In this document: positions 1 to 9,446 of the stretch, piece by piece | Numbering within the stretch: the first letter of the stretch is position 1 | How the letters are laid out: each line of letters opens with the position of its first letter | Origin: Colias croceus | Lineage: Eukaryota; Arthropoda; Insecta; Lepidoptera; Pieridae | NCBI RefSeq assembly: GCF_905220415.1 | Contig: NC_059537.1 | Span: forward strand, 7,447,622-7,511,621 | Direction of reading: 5' to 3' | DNA length: 64,000 nucleotides | The notes under the pieces: generated by a model | What the model was told of the DNA's origin: nothing | What the model saw: the letters and a program-made list of their open reading frames with translations, nothing else | The model's database searches: none | Made by a program: the position numbers and the translations under genes

Positions 1-138
1 GATTTCTTTTTTTTGTATTTTGTTAATTTTTAGAACAGCTATAAATAAAATTTTGATTTTGTGTTTAACGGAAGAATTTCAGAAAAATAACTAGCATGAA
101 GACTAAGTAAAGTATTATAATAAATGCATCATAATTAC

Positions 139-1191
139 CTTAGTAAATTTTTTAAATTTGATTGTTCTAGGAGTACCTGGAGGACTAATTGTATGAGCTT
201 TTGGAATAATATTGTTGTTTAAGACATTATGTATTTCCATTAACGGCCTTATTGGATTGGATTCACTGGTTTTAGGTGTGGCTTCTTTATTTTCTTGATT
301 CTCTCTAGCCCTCTTCAAAAATCTTATGTATTCCAACTGTTTACTCTGTTCGCTCACATCTTCCCATACTCTTAGCCACAAGGGACTTACTAAAGTAAAA
401 TTAAAAATATCCTCATTTGAAAGGTAACTACAGATCTTCATTAGAGGTGGTGTGACATTGGCTTTTTCATATAACATCTTTATTATGTCAATTTTCTGTT
501 CTGGCTTGAATTGGATAGATTTCACAGCTTTGGGTTTTGTGACTTTGGAAACTTGCTGCAATCCCTGACTCTCACAAGATAGTGAATGGATTACAAAATT
601 AAGTTTTTTGGCTGGTCTCTTCAAACTTGTAGGACTATTTAGCTTGCAACTGGTTCGACATAGCTTTTTCACTGGTGTAGAAGGAAATGTGTGTGCTTGA
701 TTATGAAAATTATAGTAATCATTTATAGAATCCGTGTGGCCCAAACTCTTAGATGTTTTAATTCTACCGCCATCATTGAACTTAAGTTTCCGTAATCCAC
801 CAGCTATTAAAGTTGTTGGCGTAGGAATTGATGAATAAGTAATATCAGTGTTTTCCGAATCTTCTTGAAAAGCTCGTTTGATGCCCCTACGATTTTGTGG
901 AGAGTCTTTGAACTCATTGTTTCTAATACTTGAAGAAAAATTATATTTATGGTTTGATAATAAATTTACGTCAGGTGTTAAGTTAAAGCAATCCACTTGG
1001 TATGAGCCACTAAAGCAAATCTTTCCATTGATTAAAGCAGTGTTGACACTGTCGGAAGAAACTCCTGAACATTCTAATGAACCAGGAGTATACGAAGTAT
1101 GATAACCGCTATCCTCATTCTTCCAGTAGCTGCTATTTTCATATGAAATTCCTGGTGTTAGAGGTTCTGCAAGTTCTGAATGGATATTCAT
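139..1191 (-). CDS. Emi1/Rca1-like F-box protein, first coding exon (gene runs off the left edge)
   Basis: Candidate early mitotic inhibitor (Emi1/FBXO5, fly Rca1), which holds back the anaphase-promoting complex. The exon encodes 351 residues from the ATG at 1191 and ends at a good donor (AAG|GTAATT, phase 0) at 139; reading on hits a stop at 115. Residues about 238-280 look like an F-box (PLMKICSYLSNEDIFNFTLV, then a W-rich end, LWLRVWEDV). Residues 27-33 read DSGYHTS, a beta-TrCP phosphodegron pattern like the one that times Emi1 destruction. Many S/T-P sites are present (TPPL, SPPGTPR), expected of a Cdk-regulated protein. The zinc-binding region and C-terminal tail that inhibit the APC/C would lie in exons outside the window, so the identity rests on the F-box, the degron and the general layout. 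Another F-box protein cannot be excluded. The gene is divergent from the zinc-finger gene at 3149. Confidence 0.7.
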
Positions 1192-3148
1192 TTTTATACT
1201 TTTGTTTTATTCTTCAGACAGTAATCACAAGACCCGCTAAAAACTGATTTTATACATGCCACATTCTATTTCTAAGTCTGCTTGTATTTAAATTCTCTGG
1301 TCACCATTTTACTTTTATTATAATTTCATTGATTAAGAAACATTAAACAAATAATATTTAAAATTAAATCAAAGCTTTTTACGTTAAACTTTTAGAAACT
1401 TCATAGAAGCCATTCCGTCACACAGATATAAAATAACAAACAAAAACATTTCCACAGGGCACAGACTATAAATAAATTGCAGGTGTCATGCGCTGGAGTT
1501 TAATGTTTTATGGATTTAATTACTGTGAAGGATCAATGAACTTAAAATTTTCTACCGTTGTTTAAAATACTTAATATAATATGATATTTCAATGAGCGTT
1601 TAATGTTTTATTAATTGACATTTGTATTAATTTTATTTACAAAATCAATTTGATCATCAAAGTACTAAAAGTACAAAGTCATAACGGGCAAAGCCGCGGG
1701 TAAAAAGCTACTAAGCTATCTACTTATCTAGCTACATATCTAGTCTAGTCGCTAAGTTTTATAGTTCTTTTTATTGTATGTTCTTGTAATATATAAATAA
1801 TTGTACCTTGATTGTACCTAGTAATAAGCTATAGTAATTAAGTCTAAATCCTATATATATATATACATTATACTCTTTGGTCTAAATATTTAATTAATTC
1901 ATATGATATAACTATATTATATTTTATACGTTACTGTTGTCTGTTATTATACAAAAATAAAAATGTATGCGTGTACCAGTGTACACACGTAAGAAGTGAA
2001 ACTTCTTTATGACGTTATTTTTCAAAAAAATATTTACTATATATCATGGGCCAATATATTATAATATCAAGATATTGGTCCATACTATATTTTATGCAAA
2101 TTTTATAGAAATACGACGAATCACGCGTGGTAGGGATAAGAATAAGATGGCGTGTAACGGAAAAATGTCACGTGTAACGAAAAAATGTTACGCACTCTTA
2201 AAAGTAATGCGCGTGAATTGATGCGTGCAATCGATTTATCGTTAGTAATTATTAATTATTGGAAAAAAATTTAAAGCTTTCGGTTCATTGTAGTTTTTTA
2301 GAAATAATCAGAGTTAATTCAAATTGTGTTAAAAAAAAATATAAGACGTATGTATGGATGAAGGTACAAACATTGAAAAAAATGTTAATGAAATAATCAA
2401 AATCCAAATTACTTAAAATAACCGTAAATAGTTTTCAACCAATTATAATTTTGTAAGGTTATTGCTAACCACTTGCTAACTCTATGAATTTTTTTTTCAA
2501 CACTGAACTACTTAGCGCAACCTGCTGGTGCGTTTCACGTTCCAATTAAGCATCGGCATAATTCGGTATTGTGCGCCACTGAGTCACATTATGCTCTGTA
2601 ATTGGAAAACAGCCTCAAGTTTCACTTCAATAAATTTATTGAAATAAATTTTCTAGTCCCATTTTAGCCATATTTTTAGGTATAATATTTCCATATACAT
2701 ATTCACCTGTGTGGTGAATATTCTATAATCCGGAATCCGGCCATATTCCAACCACGATGGTGTGTCCAAAATGTGGTACAAAACTACAAACGAAAATAAA
2801 TATGGCAATACTACGGTATACCATACCATGTTGCGACTGAAGGACTTGTATCCATGGTTATGAATAAATTATTAAAAAAAAACCATACTATGTCGATAAA
2901 ATGCGTAGACAGAGAAACTAATTAGTTACTCTGTCTACGATAAAATGATAAAATGTCAAATTTATTAAACATGACACATTCAAAAACTGTTAAATGTCAT
3001 TTGATGTTTGTAACCTGTATGCGATAATTTGTTTATGTTTAATTCCATTTTGCATATAGCTTTATTAAACATATTCTAAAGTATGCTAAATTAAACATTA
3101 TTTTTAAGACGACGTCTAATTTAGGCTAGTAATATTATAAAGGGTAAC
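1192..3148. promoter_or_regulatory. Divergent intergenic region between the F-box gene and the ZAD zinc-finger gene
   Basis: About 2 kb of AT-rich sequence separates the two start codons, so it should hold both promoters. No ORF of note lies here. The one landmark is a near-perfect 36-bp palindrome at 2904-2939, about 210 bp upstream of the zinc-finger start codon. A short AT run, (TA)n, sits near 1851-1863. I could not place a TATA box or initiator with confidence. Confidence 0.5.
2904..2939. repeat. 36-bp near-perfect palindrome
   Basis: The arms CGTAGACAGAG and CTCTGTCTACG flank an AACTAATTAGTT core; the whole 36 bp equals its reverse complement except at one mirrored pair of positions. 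GATAAAATG follows the right arm and ATAAAATG precedes the left arm. It lies in the probable promoter of the zinc-finger gene. The core contains TAATTA, a homeodomain-type site. Confidence 0.7.
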
Positions 3149-3579
3149 ATGGCAAGAGACTTCAAGAAATTGTGTCGACTTTGTGCTAAGAAAGAGCAAG
3201 TTTTGAAAGATTTAAATGATGAGAACAGTAAAAACATTTTAAAAATGATACAAGATTTTGTGCAAATTGCTGTAAGTATCACAAATTACTCATATTTATT
3301 TTGAATTATCTTTAAATTTATTACTCTTGTCTTTAAGAATTGTTATTCGTCGTCCAAACAAGTAATTGTGTTGTTATTCAGATATGTGAAAACGATGGTC
3401 TTCCAACTAAAATATGTCTCAATTGCGAGGAAAAAATTGTTTCATTTCAATTGTTTATTTTGGAATGTTACAAAGTTCAAGAAACATTACAGAATATGTA
3501 TTTAAATGATTGTGAAAAGTATACAACTGATATAGAAGTCAGTGAATATCATATTGGCACCTCAGATATTAAACCTGAA
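3149..3579 (+). CDS. ZAD zinc-finger gene: exons 1-2, ZAD dimerisation domain
   Basis: Exon 1 (3149-3271, 41 codons, phase 0) carries the first zinc pair, C9 and C12 (CRLC). Exon 2 (3382-3579, 66 codons) carries the second pair, C53 and C56 (ICLNC), and the following helix (EEKIVSFQLFILECYKVQ). In this family the domain binds one zinc and mediates homodimer formation. Donors are CT|GTAAGT and AA|GTAAGT; the acceptor before exon 2 is TTATTCAG. Confidence 0.88.
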
Positions 3580-6500
3580 GTAAGTATAACATTTTTTTTA
3601 AAGTACAGCTTTACTAAATTATTAAAATTAGTATTTATTTAACACTTTTCTGCAAGAAAACAAACAAAGTTTATTTTCTAAAACCTAGCTCTGCCAAAAC
3701 ATAACCAAGATACAGGCCGATTAACCCCTTCTTCCCGCTGTCAAACTATCAAAATCTGGATGACATCGCATGCATAATTTCTAAAATGGCAGCCAGAAAT
3801 TGCCTTTCACAAAAAAATTAATTATTCCACATTCAAGCCATATTTTATCATTCTGAAAACGACAATTTACTCATTGATATATCCTATCTTATAAAAATTG
3901 ATATGATTATTAGGTACCAAGAAAGTATAGCTGTTGTACGTGTCCTAAGGCCAAACGGCACTTGAAACACGACCCAATGAAACTACAACATCACTAGAGA
4001 TGTACCTGTTCTTTTTCTAGTTTATCTATAGTCACGTTTAGTGTAATATGAAAGCTCTCATAATTAACATATAAATTATGAGAGCTTTCATATTATCTAC
4101 AATGCACCTATTTTACAATTCAAGTCTACACTTAAACTAGAGTCACATTTAAGCGTGTCCCAGACAGACGCGGCCTGCGGTGGCGGTGGCGGTGGCGGTC
4201 AGTTGGATGACTTGAAAGTTCTAGGAACGACATAGACAGACGCGGCCTGGACGCGGTCACAGCGCGGCTTACCGCGGCCGCAAGCCCCGCCCTCTCCGCC
4301 ACCGCTTCTGTGTGAATGAGCGCGCGATCAGTTGTAAATTTTTGCAACAGGCCGCGTGTACCGCGTGAAATTATGCCTATATAAACACTGAGTTGTTTAT
4401 TCAAACAGTGCAAAATTACCCAGTTTTGTATGATACATCACATAAAGACTTACTACTCTTACGTACTCTTAAGAAATAGCTCTGTATAATTGGCGCATGC
4501 TGTGTTAACCTCTAATTATTTGTTACTTTATCGCAAAAACTATATGTTAGTTATATAATAATTATATTAAAGAATCATTGTAAACAAATGTTGGTTGACC
4601 AAATAAATAAATAAATGAATACTAAAAAAACAACAGAATTAAAAACAAAATATGGGCAATAAAAGCAATAAAACTTCGTACGATTGGCCATTACTAACGT
4701 CCACTTGCAGGTGAGACTCGAGAGCTAATGTGCCGCTGTAGGTTAGAATGACCGCCACCGCGGCCGCGGCAGTATATTGTTATCACGGTCAAGCAAGAAG
4801 GCAACAGCAGATCGCCACCGCAGGCCGCGTCTGTCTGGGACAGGCTTTATTTTTGAACATACATATTAATAATAATAATCATAGTAAAATTGTGAGTACT
4901 GTGAAGATGCCAGCTTTCCTTAATCGGCCTGTAATCAGAATAGATAATCAGTACATAAAATGTAAAGAAAATATAAATATATATTTTCTTTATATATATA
5001 AGTGTAGCAAATTGATTTTTTTATGAAGTTTATTTGTTTTTTAGGTCAAAGATGAAATTATAACAGATGTTGTGATAGGTAAGTAACATTTTTGAATTTA
5101 GAAATAAAGTAATGGGTAATTGAGAAATAACTGTTGATGCAATTTAGCAAGGAATGGCTAGATTAAACTATTCATAATGAAATTTTTGTTTAGCTACTAT
5201 TAAATCAGAAGACCCATATCAAGGTTTTGATGCAGAAATATATGAAAATGATGATATTGATTTCAAGAGTGATAGTGAAGACAGCATAACACTTGCCTCA
5301 TTGAGAGAAGCTAAATTAAATGAACCAAAGAAGAAGGAAATGACCGAAGAACAGAAACAAGAATATGAAAGAATCCTTCTCAAGGCTGATGCAAAAATAA
5401 GAGATTTTGTTGCGTAAGTCTATGACTGTGATGTAAATTTTGCCAATACCTGTCTCAATATTATGGACAAATAAGTTAACACAGTAAAAATACTTTTTCT
5501 TAAGTGCTTATTTATAAACCTTTATAATTAATGAATGTTTATTTGAAAATCATTTTGTTTAATTTCAGGATGAAATGTGAAGAATGTTGTGAATCTTTCA
5601 AGGTATGGGGAAGACTAAGATTACATTATATAAGAGCTCATAAGAAAAGACCATTGGCTTTCTGTATTTGTGGGTATGCAGTGAGATCTAAAAGTGCACT
5701 CTATAGACATGTATCAGAACATAAATCCAACATGCCTAAATTGTCGAAAAAGATCAATTATGTTGGAAATGATTTAAGGGCATCAGATCTAATTAAGTGA
5801 GTGTGGTATTTTTTAGAGATATATGAATTAGAATAGGGAAAAAATTGATATGTTTTTTTTTTATATTTCATACGGAAACAATATTTTCAGCTACTTACAT
5901 TTAAAAAAAAGGCTCAATATGTAAGACATTATTAAATTTTAATTCTAAGAAAAACAATTATACAAATCCTTTAAAATTTGAAATTATTATTGCTTACTGC
6001 AATGTATACTAAAACTAATTTGTTTGACTGTGTATCTTGATTTCAAATATCTATTCATCTTCACAATCTATTTAAAAATCGAACAAATTTCCGCAGGTTT
6101 ATTTGTGATAAGTGTGACAAAGAGTTTTCTAGTTGGTACAAATTGAAGAGTCACAGTGAATGGTTACACAAAGCTGCACCAACGGTGAGATGTCGGTGTG
6201 GAATCCTCCTCAACTCTAGAACTGTTATGTATAAACACATTCAAGACCACAGAGCGCCTGATGTACTGCAGTAAGTACTTTATTTTATGCAAATTTTTTA
6301 CTTTATATGGTAGTAATTATAATTAATGTTTTATGGTAATACTTTAATCAAAAAAAGCTTATATTCATGTGCTCAATATTTTTTTATTTTTCAACAATTT
6401 GCTTATTGTATATTTCTATTTTTTTAGCTGCGATAAATGTCCCAAAACCGCTAAAACAGTTGATGAACTAGAGAAACATAAATTACGGCACATTCCTAAG

Positions 6501-9446
6501 TCAGAAAGAAATTTCCAGTGCTCATCATGTGATAAAGTCTTCTCATCAAAGGACTGTTTGAAATCTCACGAAAGATCACATATACCCATAGAACAAAGAA
6601 AAATTTATCACTGTGATGTTTGTAATCTCAAGTAAGTTTTGAATTTTAATATTTTTTCAGTGAATATGGATTTACGTCTTTTAAGAGGCTGATTACTGTT
6701 TGTCTTTTAAGAGGAAATGTAGTGGATATTTAGCCCATACAATTAATACTCACCTGTTTATTAAATATCAACTTTTTTATATTATATGACTTTTTGCTTA
6801 GTATTTTCGGACGGCGTCTGTTCTTTACCTTATCGTGCGCGTGCGCTAGGATGGCTACAGCGATAGTTTTAAAATGATGTACCCAATTTTTAAAAGTGTC
6901 TTTCACCCCATTTCCTCTTTACAAAAAGTGGAAAAATGTTATGACAAATCGTTCGAACTGTTCCCGAAATTTGCGCTTAGCTACCTAAATAAAAATAATA
7001 TACCTATACCTATTGATGGGGTAGAGTATTATCCAACAGATAAATAGCCAACAAAAACTATTCGACAGGTTCACAACACGTTCGTCGGCCACATCCCACA
7101 AGCGCGTAGTGCACGAAAAGATCAAAAGCTACGTGTGCGACCTGTGCGGGTACGCGTGCGGCACCAACGGCGAGCTGCGTCAGCACCGCGCGATACACAG
7201 CGACGACAAGCCCTTCGAGTGCCGCAAGTGTTCCAAGGCGTGAGTTTGTTTGTGTATAATATAACGTAAGAAAAAATAGCTACCATAATTTATAGGAGCT
7301 CTTTTCGTGTCATTTTCCTGTGCGCAATCTACCAATTTACTCTCGTTATACAAGCTCTCACACACTCACAAGTAACAAGAAATAATACTGTTTGTGAATT
7401 TTGCACTTCTTATAATTTTATTCCCTATTTCCATATTTCAGTGAAACCTCAATACTCAACCCTGATTTAATTCCAGATTCAAAACGTATTCCAACCTAAA
7501 GACGCACATGGACACTCACGAAGAGACGTCGTACGTGTGCTTCGTGTGCAGCCGCGTGCTGAACAGCCGGCGCACGCTGCGCAAGCACTTGTTGGTGCAC
7601 GACGACAAGTGTACGCACGTGTGCACGTACTGCAATAAGGCCTTCAAGCGACGGCAGACTTTGAAGGTTAGAATGTTTTTATTTTTTTTGACGTGACAAC
7701 GTCTTATAAGTAGATAGAGCCGGTTGCACGCACGAAGAAACATGACTCATGCGGCGTTACCTTGCTCTGAGGCGTTCCATGTGCCTTGAAGTGCAAGCGA
7801 GAGCGCGGAACGAGCGACAAAGAAGCACAATCGTTGTCACGTTCAGTCATCGTCAGTAAACCGACTTTACAGACAACCAATTTTTTTTTTACATTAGATT
7901 TGATTATTAAAATGGTTTTCTGTAAAGTTTTGAAATCTTACTTGTAAATTAAGAAGTATAATTTTTGCACGAATATTATATTCGAATGTAAAATGACCGT
8001 TAAGTAAGTTTAAGTACTAACAGCATTGTTATTGTTCTATATTTAGTAAATTCATTATTCAATTATGAACTGGTATTTAATAGTTCGTACTTTAGTAAAT
8101 TAGTCACCCTGTTATAATTTTTTCTATATAGCATTATTATTTTTTCATATTAGTAATTATTTTTGTCATATCCACTTTCTAAAGCAAAGTACACACGAAC
8201 ACTATTATTAACAGGTGCACCTCTCTATGCACACGGGCGACAAGCCGCTGTCGTGCAAGTGGTGCGACGAGCGGTTCGCGTACGCGTCGACGCTGCGCTC
8301 GCACCGCCTGCGCGCGCACCCCGACAAGAGCGCGCACTACCAAGCGTACGGCGCGCACATGACGCAGGTAACGTTTATAAAATACTAGCGGTCCGCCCCG
8401 GCTTCGCCCGTGGTACATATTAACGTTTTCTCTACATAAGAACCATCCTCGTACTTCAAGGAATATAATAAAAAAAGAATTATCGAAATCGGTTCAGCCG
8501 TTCTCGAGTTATGGAATTACAACGAAAAGTGGCATTGATTTTTATATATTAGACTAGTTGTTCCCCGCTCCTGTTGGTATTAGATTGATGATAGCCTATA
8601 GCATTCCTCGATAAATGGGCTGCCTAACACCGAAATAGTTTTTCAAATTTGTCCGATTTAAAAAATTCGTGAGATTAACGCGTTTAAACAAACAAACAAA
8701 CTTCAGATTTAAAATATTAGTACATATTAAAATATAATATGTTATTATTAATATAGAGTATCTTTTCGGTCTTTTTATCACAATGTACAAAGATAAATTG
8801 TATTTCAGAAAAATTTATCTAATTTAAAGTCTGTTTTTATTTAAGTACTAGCGGTCCGCCCCGGCTTCGCCCGTGGTACATTTTTACGTTTTCTCTCCAT
8901 AAGAACCATCCTCGTACTTCAAGAAATGTAATAAAAAAATAATTAACGAAATCGGTTCAGTTGTTCTCGAGTTATGCGCTTACCAACACATTTTGCGATT
9001 CATTTTTATATTATAGATTATAATAAAGTTAAAAACATCACACAAATGTTTAAAACTAATTAAATTCAATTCCACTGGTTTGAAAACTTAATTGCAATTT
9101 TACGTTGCGCCAATTCGCCATTGTATAATGTATTGTTGCGACTCATGAATTCATGATGCAGCTTGCCACGAGACAGATTGTCAACAAAATTACATCAATT
9201 ACAAGAAACCTGACGTTGCATATAATGTATGTGAAATTTTGAACAGAGCCATGAAAAATCTTAATATGTTAGTAGGATTAACTCTGTTTATGTGGCACTT
9301 TATGACTCATAAAATATTGTTCTCCAGATTTTACGAAAAAATTAATTTATGCTTTACGATCACCTGAAATTATTATTATATTTTTGTTTCAGGAATATTT
9401 GAAAAATGACGCCGCACCCGTGAACGTGGCGAAAAGTGATGTATAG
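3149..9446 (+). CDS. ZAD-domain C2H2 zinc-finger transcription factor, complete, 11 exons
   Basis: Probable nuclear DNA-binding transcription factor of the insect ZAD family; no specific orthologue recognised. Exons: 3149-3271, 3382-3579, 5045-5078, 5194-5413, 5569-5796, 6097-6270, 6428-6631, 7069-7239, 7477-7666, 8215-8367, 9393-9446. All junctions are GT-AG and phases match, giving 1749 nt and 582 residues. The ZAD lies at residues 9-90 (C9, C12, C53, C56). An acidic linker follows (about 108-190), then 12 C2H2-type fingers from about 193 to 550. Fingers 2 and 4 have a C-x-C instead of C-x2-C first pair (FCICG, RCRCG). Several introns cut through fingers. The start was chosen because MARDFKKLCRLC is the usual ZAD opening. 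The last exon encodes a short non-finger tail ending KSDV. Exons 8-10 are much richer in G+C than exons 1-7. A possible AATAAA signal is at 9575-9580. Confidence 0.9.
4045..4094. repeat. Perfect inverted repeat, 21-bp arms, 8-bp spacer
   Basis: The left arm is 4045-4065 (starts AATATGAAAGCTCTCATAAT) and the right arm 4074-4094. They are exact reverse complements around AACATATA. It lies in intron 2 of the zinc-finger gene, about 60 bp upstream of the GC-rich TIR element, and may be the relic of a separate small element. Confidence 0.8.
4156..4842. mobile_element. 687-bp non-autonomous element with 30-bp GC-rich terminal inverted repeats
   Basis: The left end 4156-4185 begins TGTCCCAGACAGACGCGGCC, and the right end 4813-4842 is its exact reverse complement. 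The match weakly continues outward (AAGC next to each end). A second partial copy of the end motif (AGACAGACGCGGCCTG) lies inside at about 4232, and GC-rich segments with CCGCGGCCGC occur near both ends. No transposase frame is visible and no clean target-site duplication was found, so the superfamily is unassigned. Confidence 0.72.
5045..5413 (+). CDS. ZAD zinc-finger gene: exons 3-4, acidic linker
   Basis: Exon 3 (5045-5078) is a 34-nt microexon encoding VKDEIITDVVI plus one base. Exon 4 (5194-5413) supplies an acidic, then lysine/glutamate-rich linker (MTEEQKQEYERILLKA) between the ZAD and the fingers. Phases are 1 and 2, so exon 3 cannot be skipped without a frame change. Confidence 0.82.
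5569..8367 (+). CDS. ZAD zinc-finger gene: exons 5-10, twelve C2H2 fingers
   Basis: Finger order, by first cysteine segment: KCEEC, FCICG (degenerate), ICDKC, RCRCG (degenerate), HCDKC, QCSSC, HCDVC, VCDLC, ECRKC, VCFVC, VCTYC, SCKWC. Fingers 5, 7, 9 and 11 are interrupted by introns. Finger 7 spans exons 7 and 8; finger 9 spans exons 8 and 9; finger 11 is completed by exon 10 (VHLSMH). Linkers are mostly not the TGEKP type, though HTGDKP appears before finger 12. Confidence 0.88.
8384..8552 (-). mobile_element. Short Helitron-like repeat, family 1, copy 1
   Basis: Read on the minus strand it ends in GGGGCGGACCGCTAGT, with a GC-rich potential hairpin just before CTAG. The same sequence occurs at 8846-9022 in the same intron (intron 10 of the zinc-finger gene). 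CTAG(T) with an adjacent hairpin is the 3' signature of Helitrons. No helicase is encoded here, so this would be a non-autonomous copy. Confidence 0.55.
8553..8706 (-). mobile_element. Short repeat, family 2, abutting the family 1 copy
   Basis: Its reverse complement begins (GTTT)n-AAACGCG and runs to AGGAGCGGGGAACAACTAGT. The 14330-14481 repeat has the same layout: GTTTGTTTG, AACGCG, AATCTCA, TCGGACAAATTTGAAAAA-like middle, AGGAGCGG, CTAGT. It directly adjoins the copy at 8384-8552. Confidence 0.5.
8846..9022 (-). mobile_element. Short Helitron-like repeat, family 1, copy 2
   Basis: Near-identical to 8384-8552 over its first 100 bp (ACTAGCGGTCCGCCCCGGCT at the left edge, then the CGTTTTCTC and AAGAACCATCCTCGTACTTC blocks). 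The right part has diverged. It lies in intron 10 of the zinc-finger gene. Confidence 0.6.

Larger units (their letters stand above)
3580..5044. other. Intron 2 of the ZAD zinc-finger gene, carrying mobile DNA
   Basis: This 1.46-kb intron holds a 21-bp-arm hairpin (4045-4094) and a 687-bp terminal-inverted-repeat element (4156-4842). An (AAAT)n run lies near 4602-4620. Short open frames at 4132-4413 (minus) and 4748-5026 (plus) come from the GC-rich ends of the element and are not treated as genes. Confidence 0.6.

Noticed and set aside
878..1102. 74-codon plus-strand frame
   Set aside because: Antisense shadow of the F-box protein exon; no domain.
4132..5026. Two frames of about 92 codons in intron 2 of the zinc-finger gene
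   Set aside because: Both come from the GC-rich ends of the TIR element and have low-complexity Ala/Arg or His/Arg composition.
8163..8423. Frames on both strands over zinc-finger exon 10
   Set aside because: Shadows of the real exon 8215-8367, which is in phase with its neighbours and encodes finger 12.
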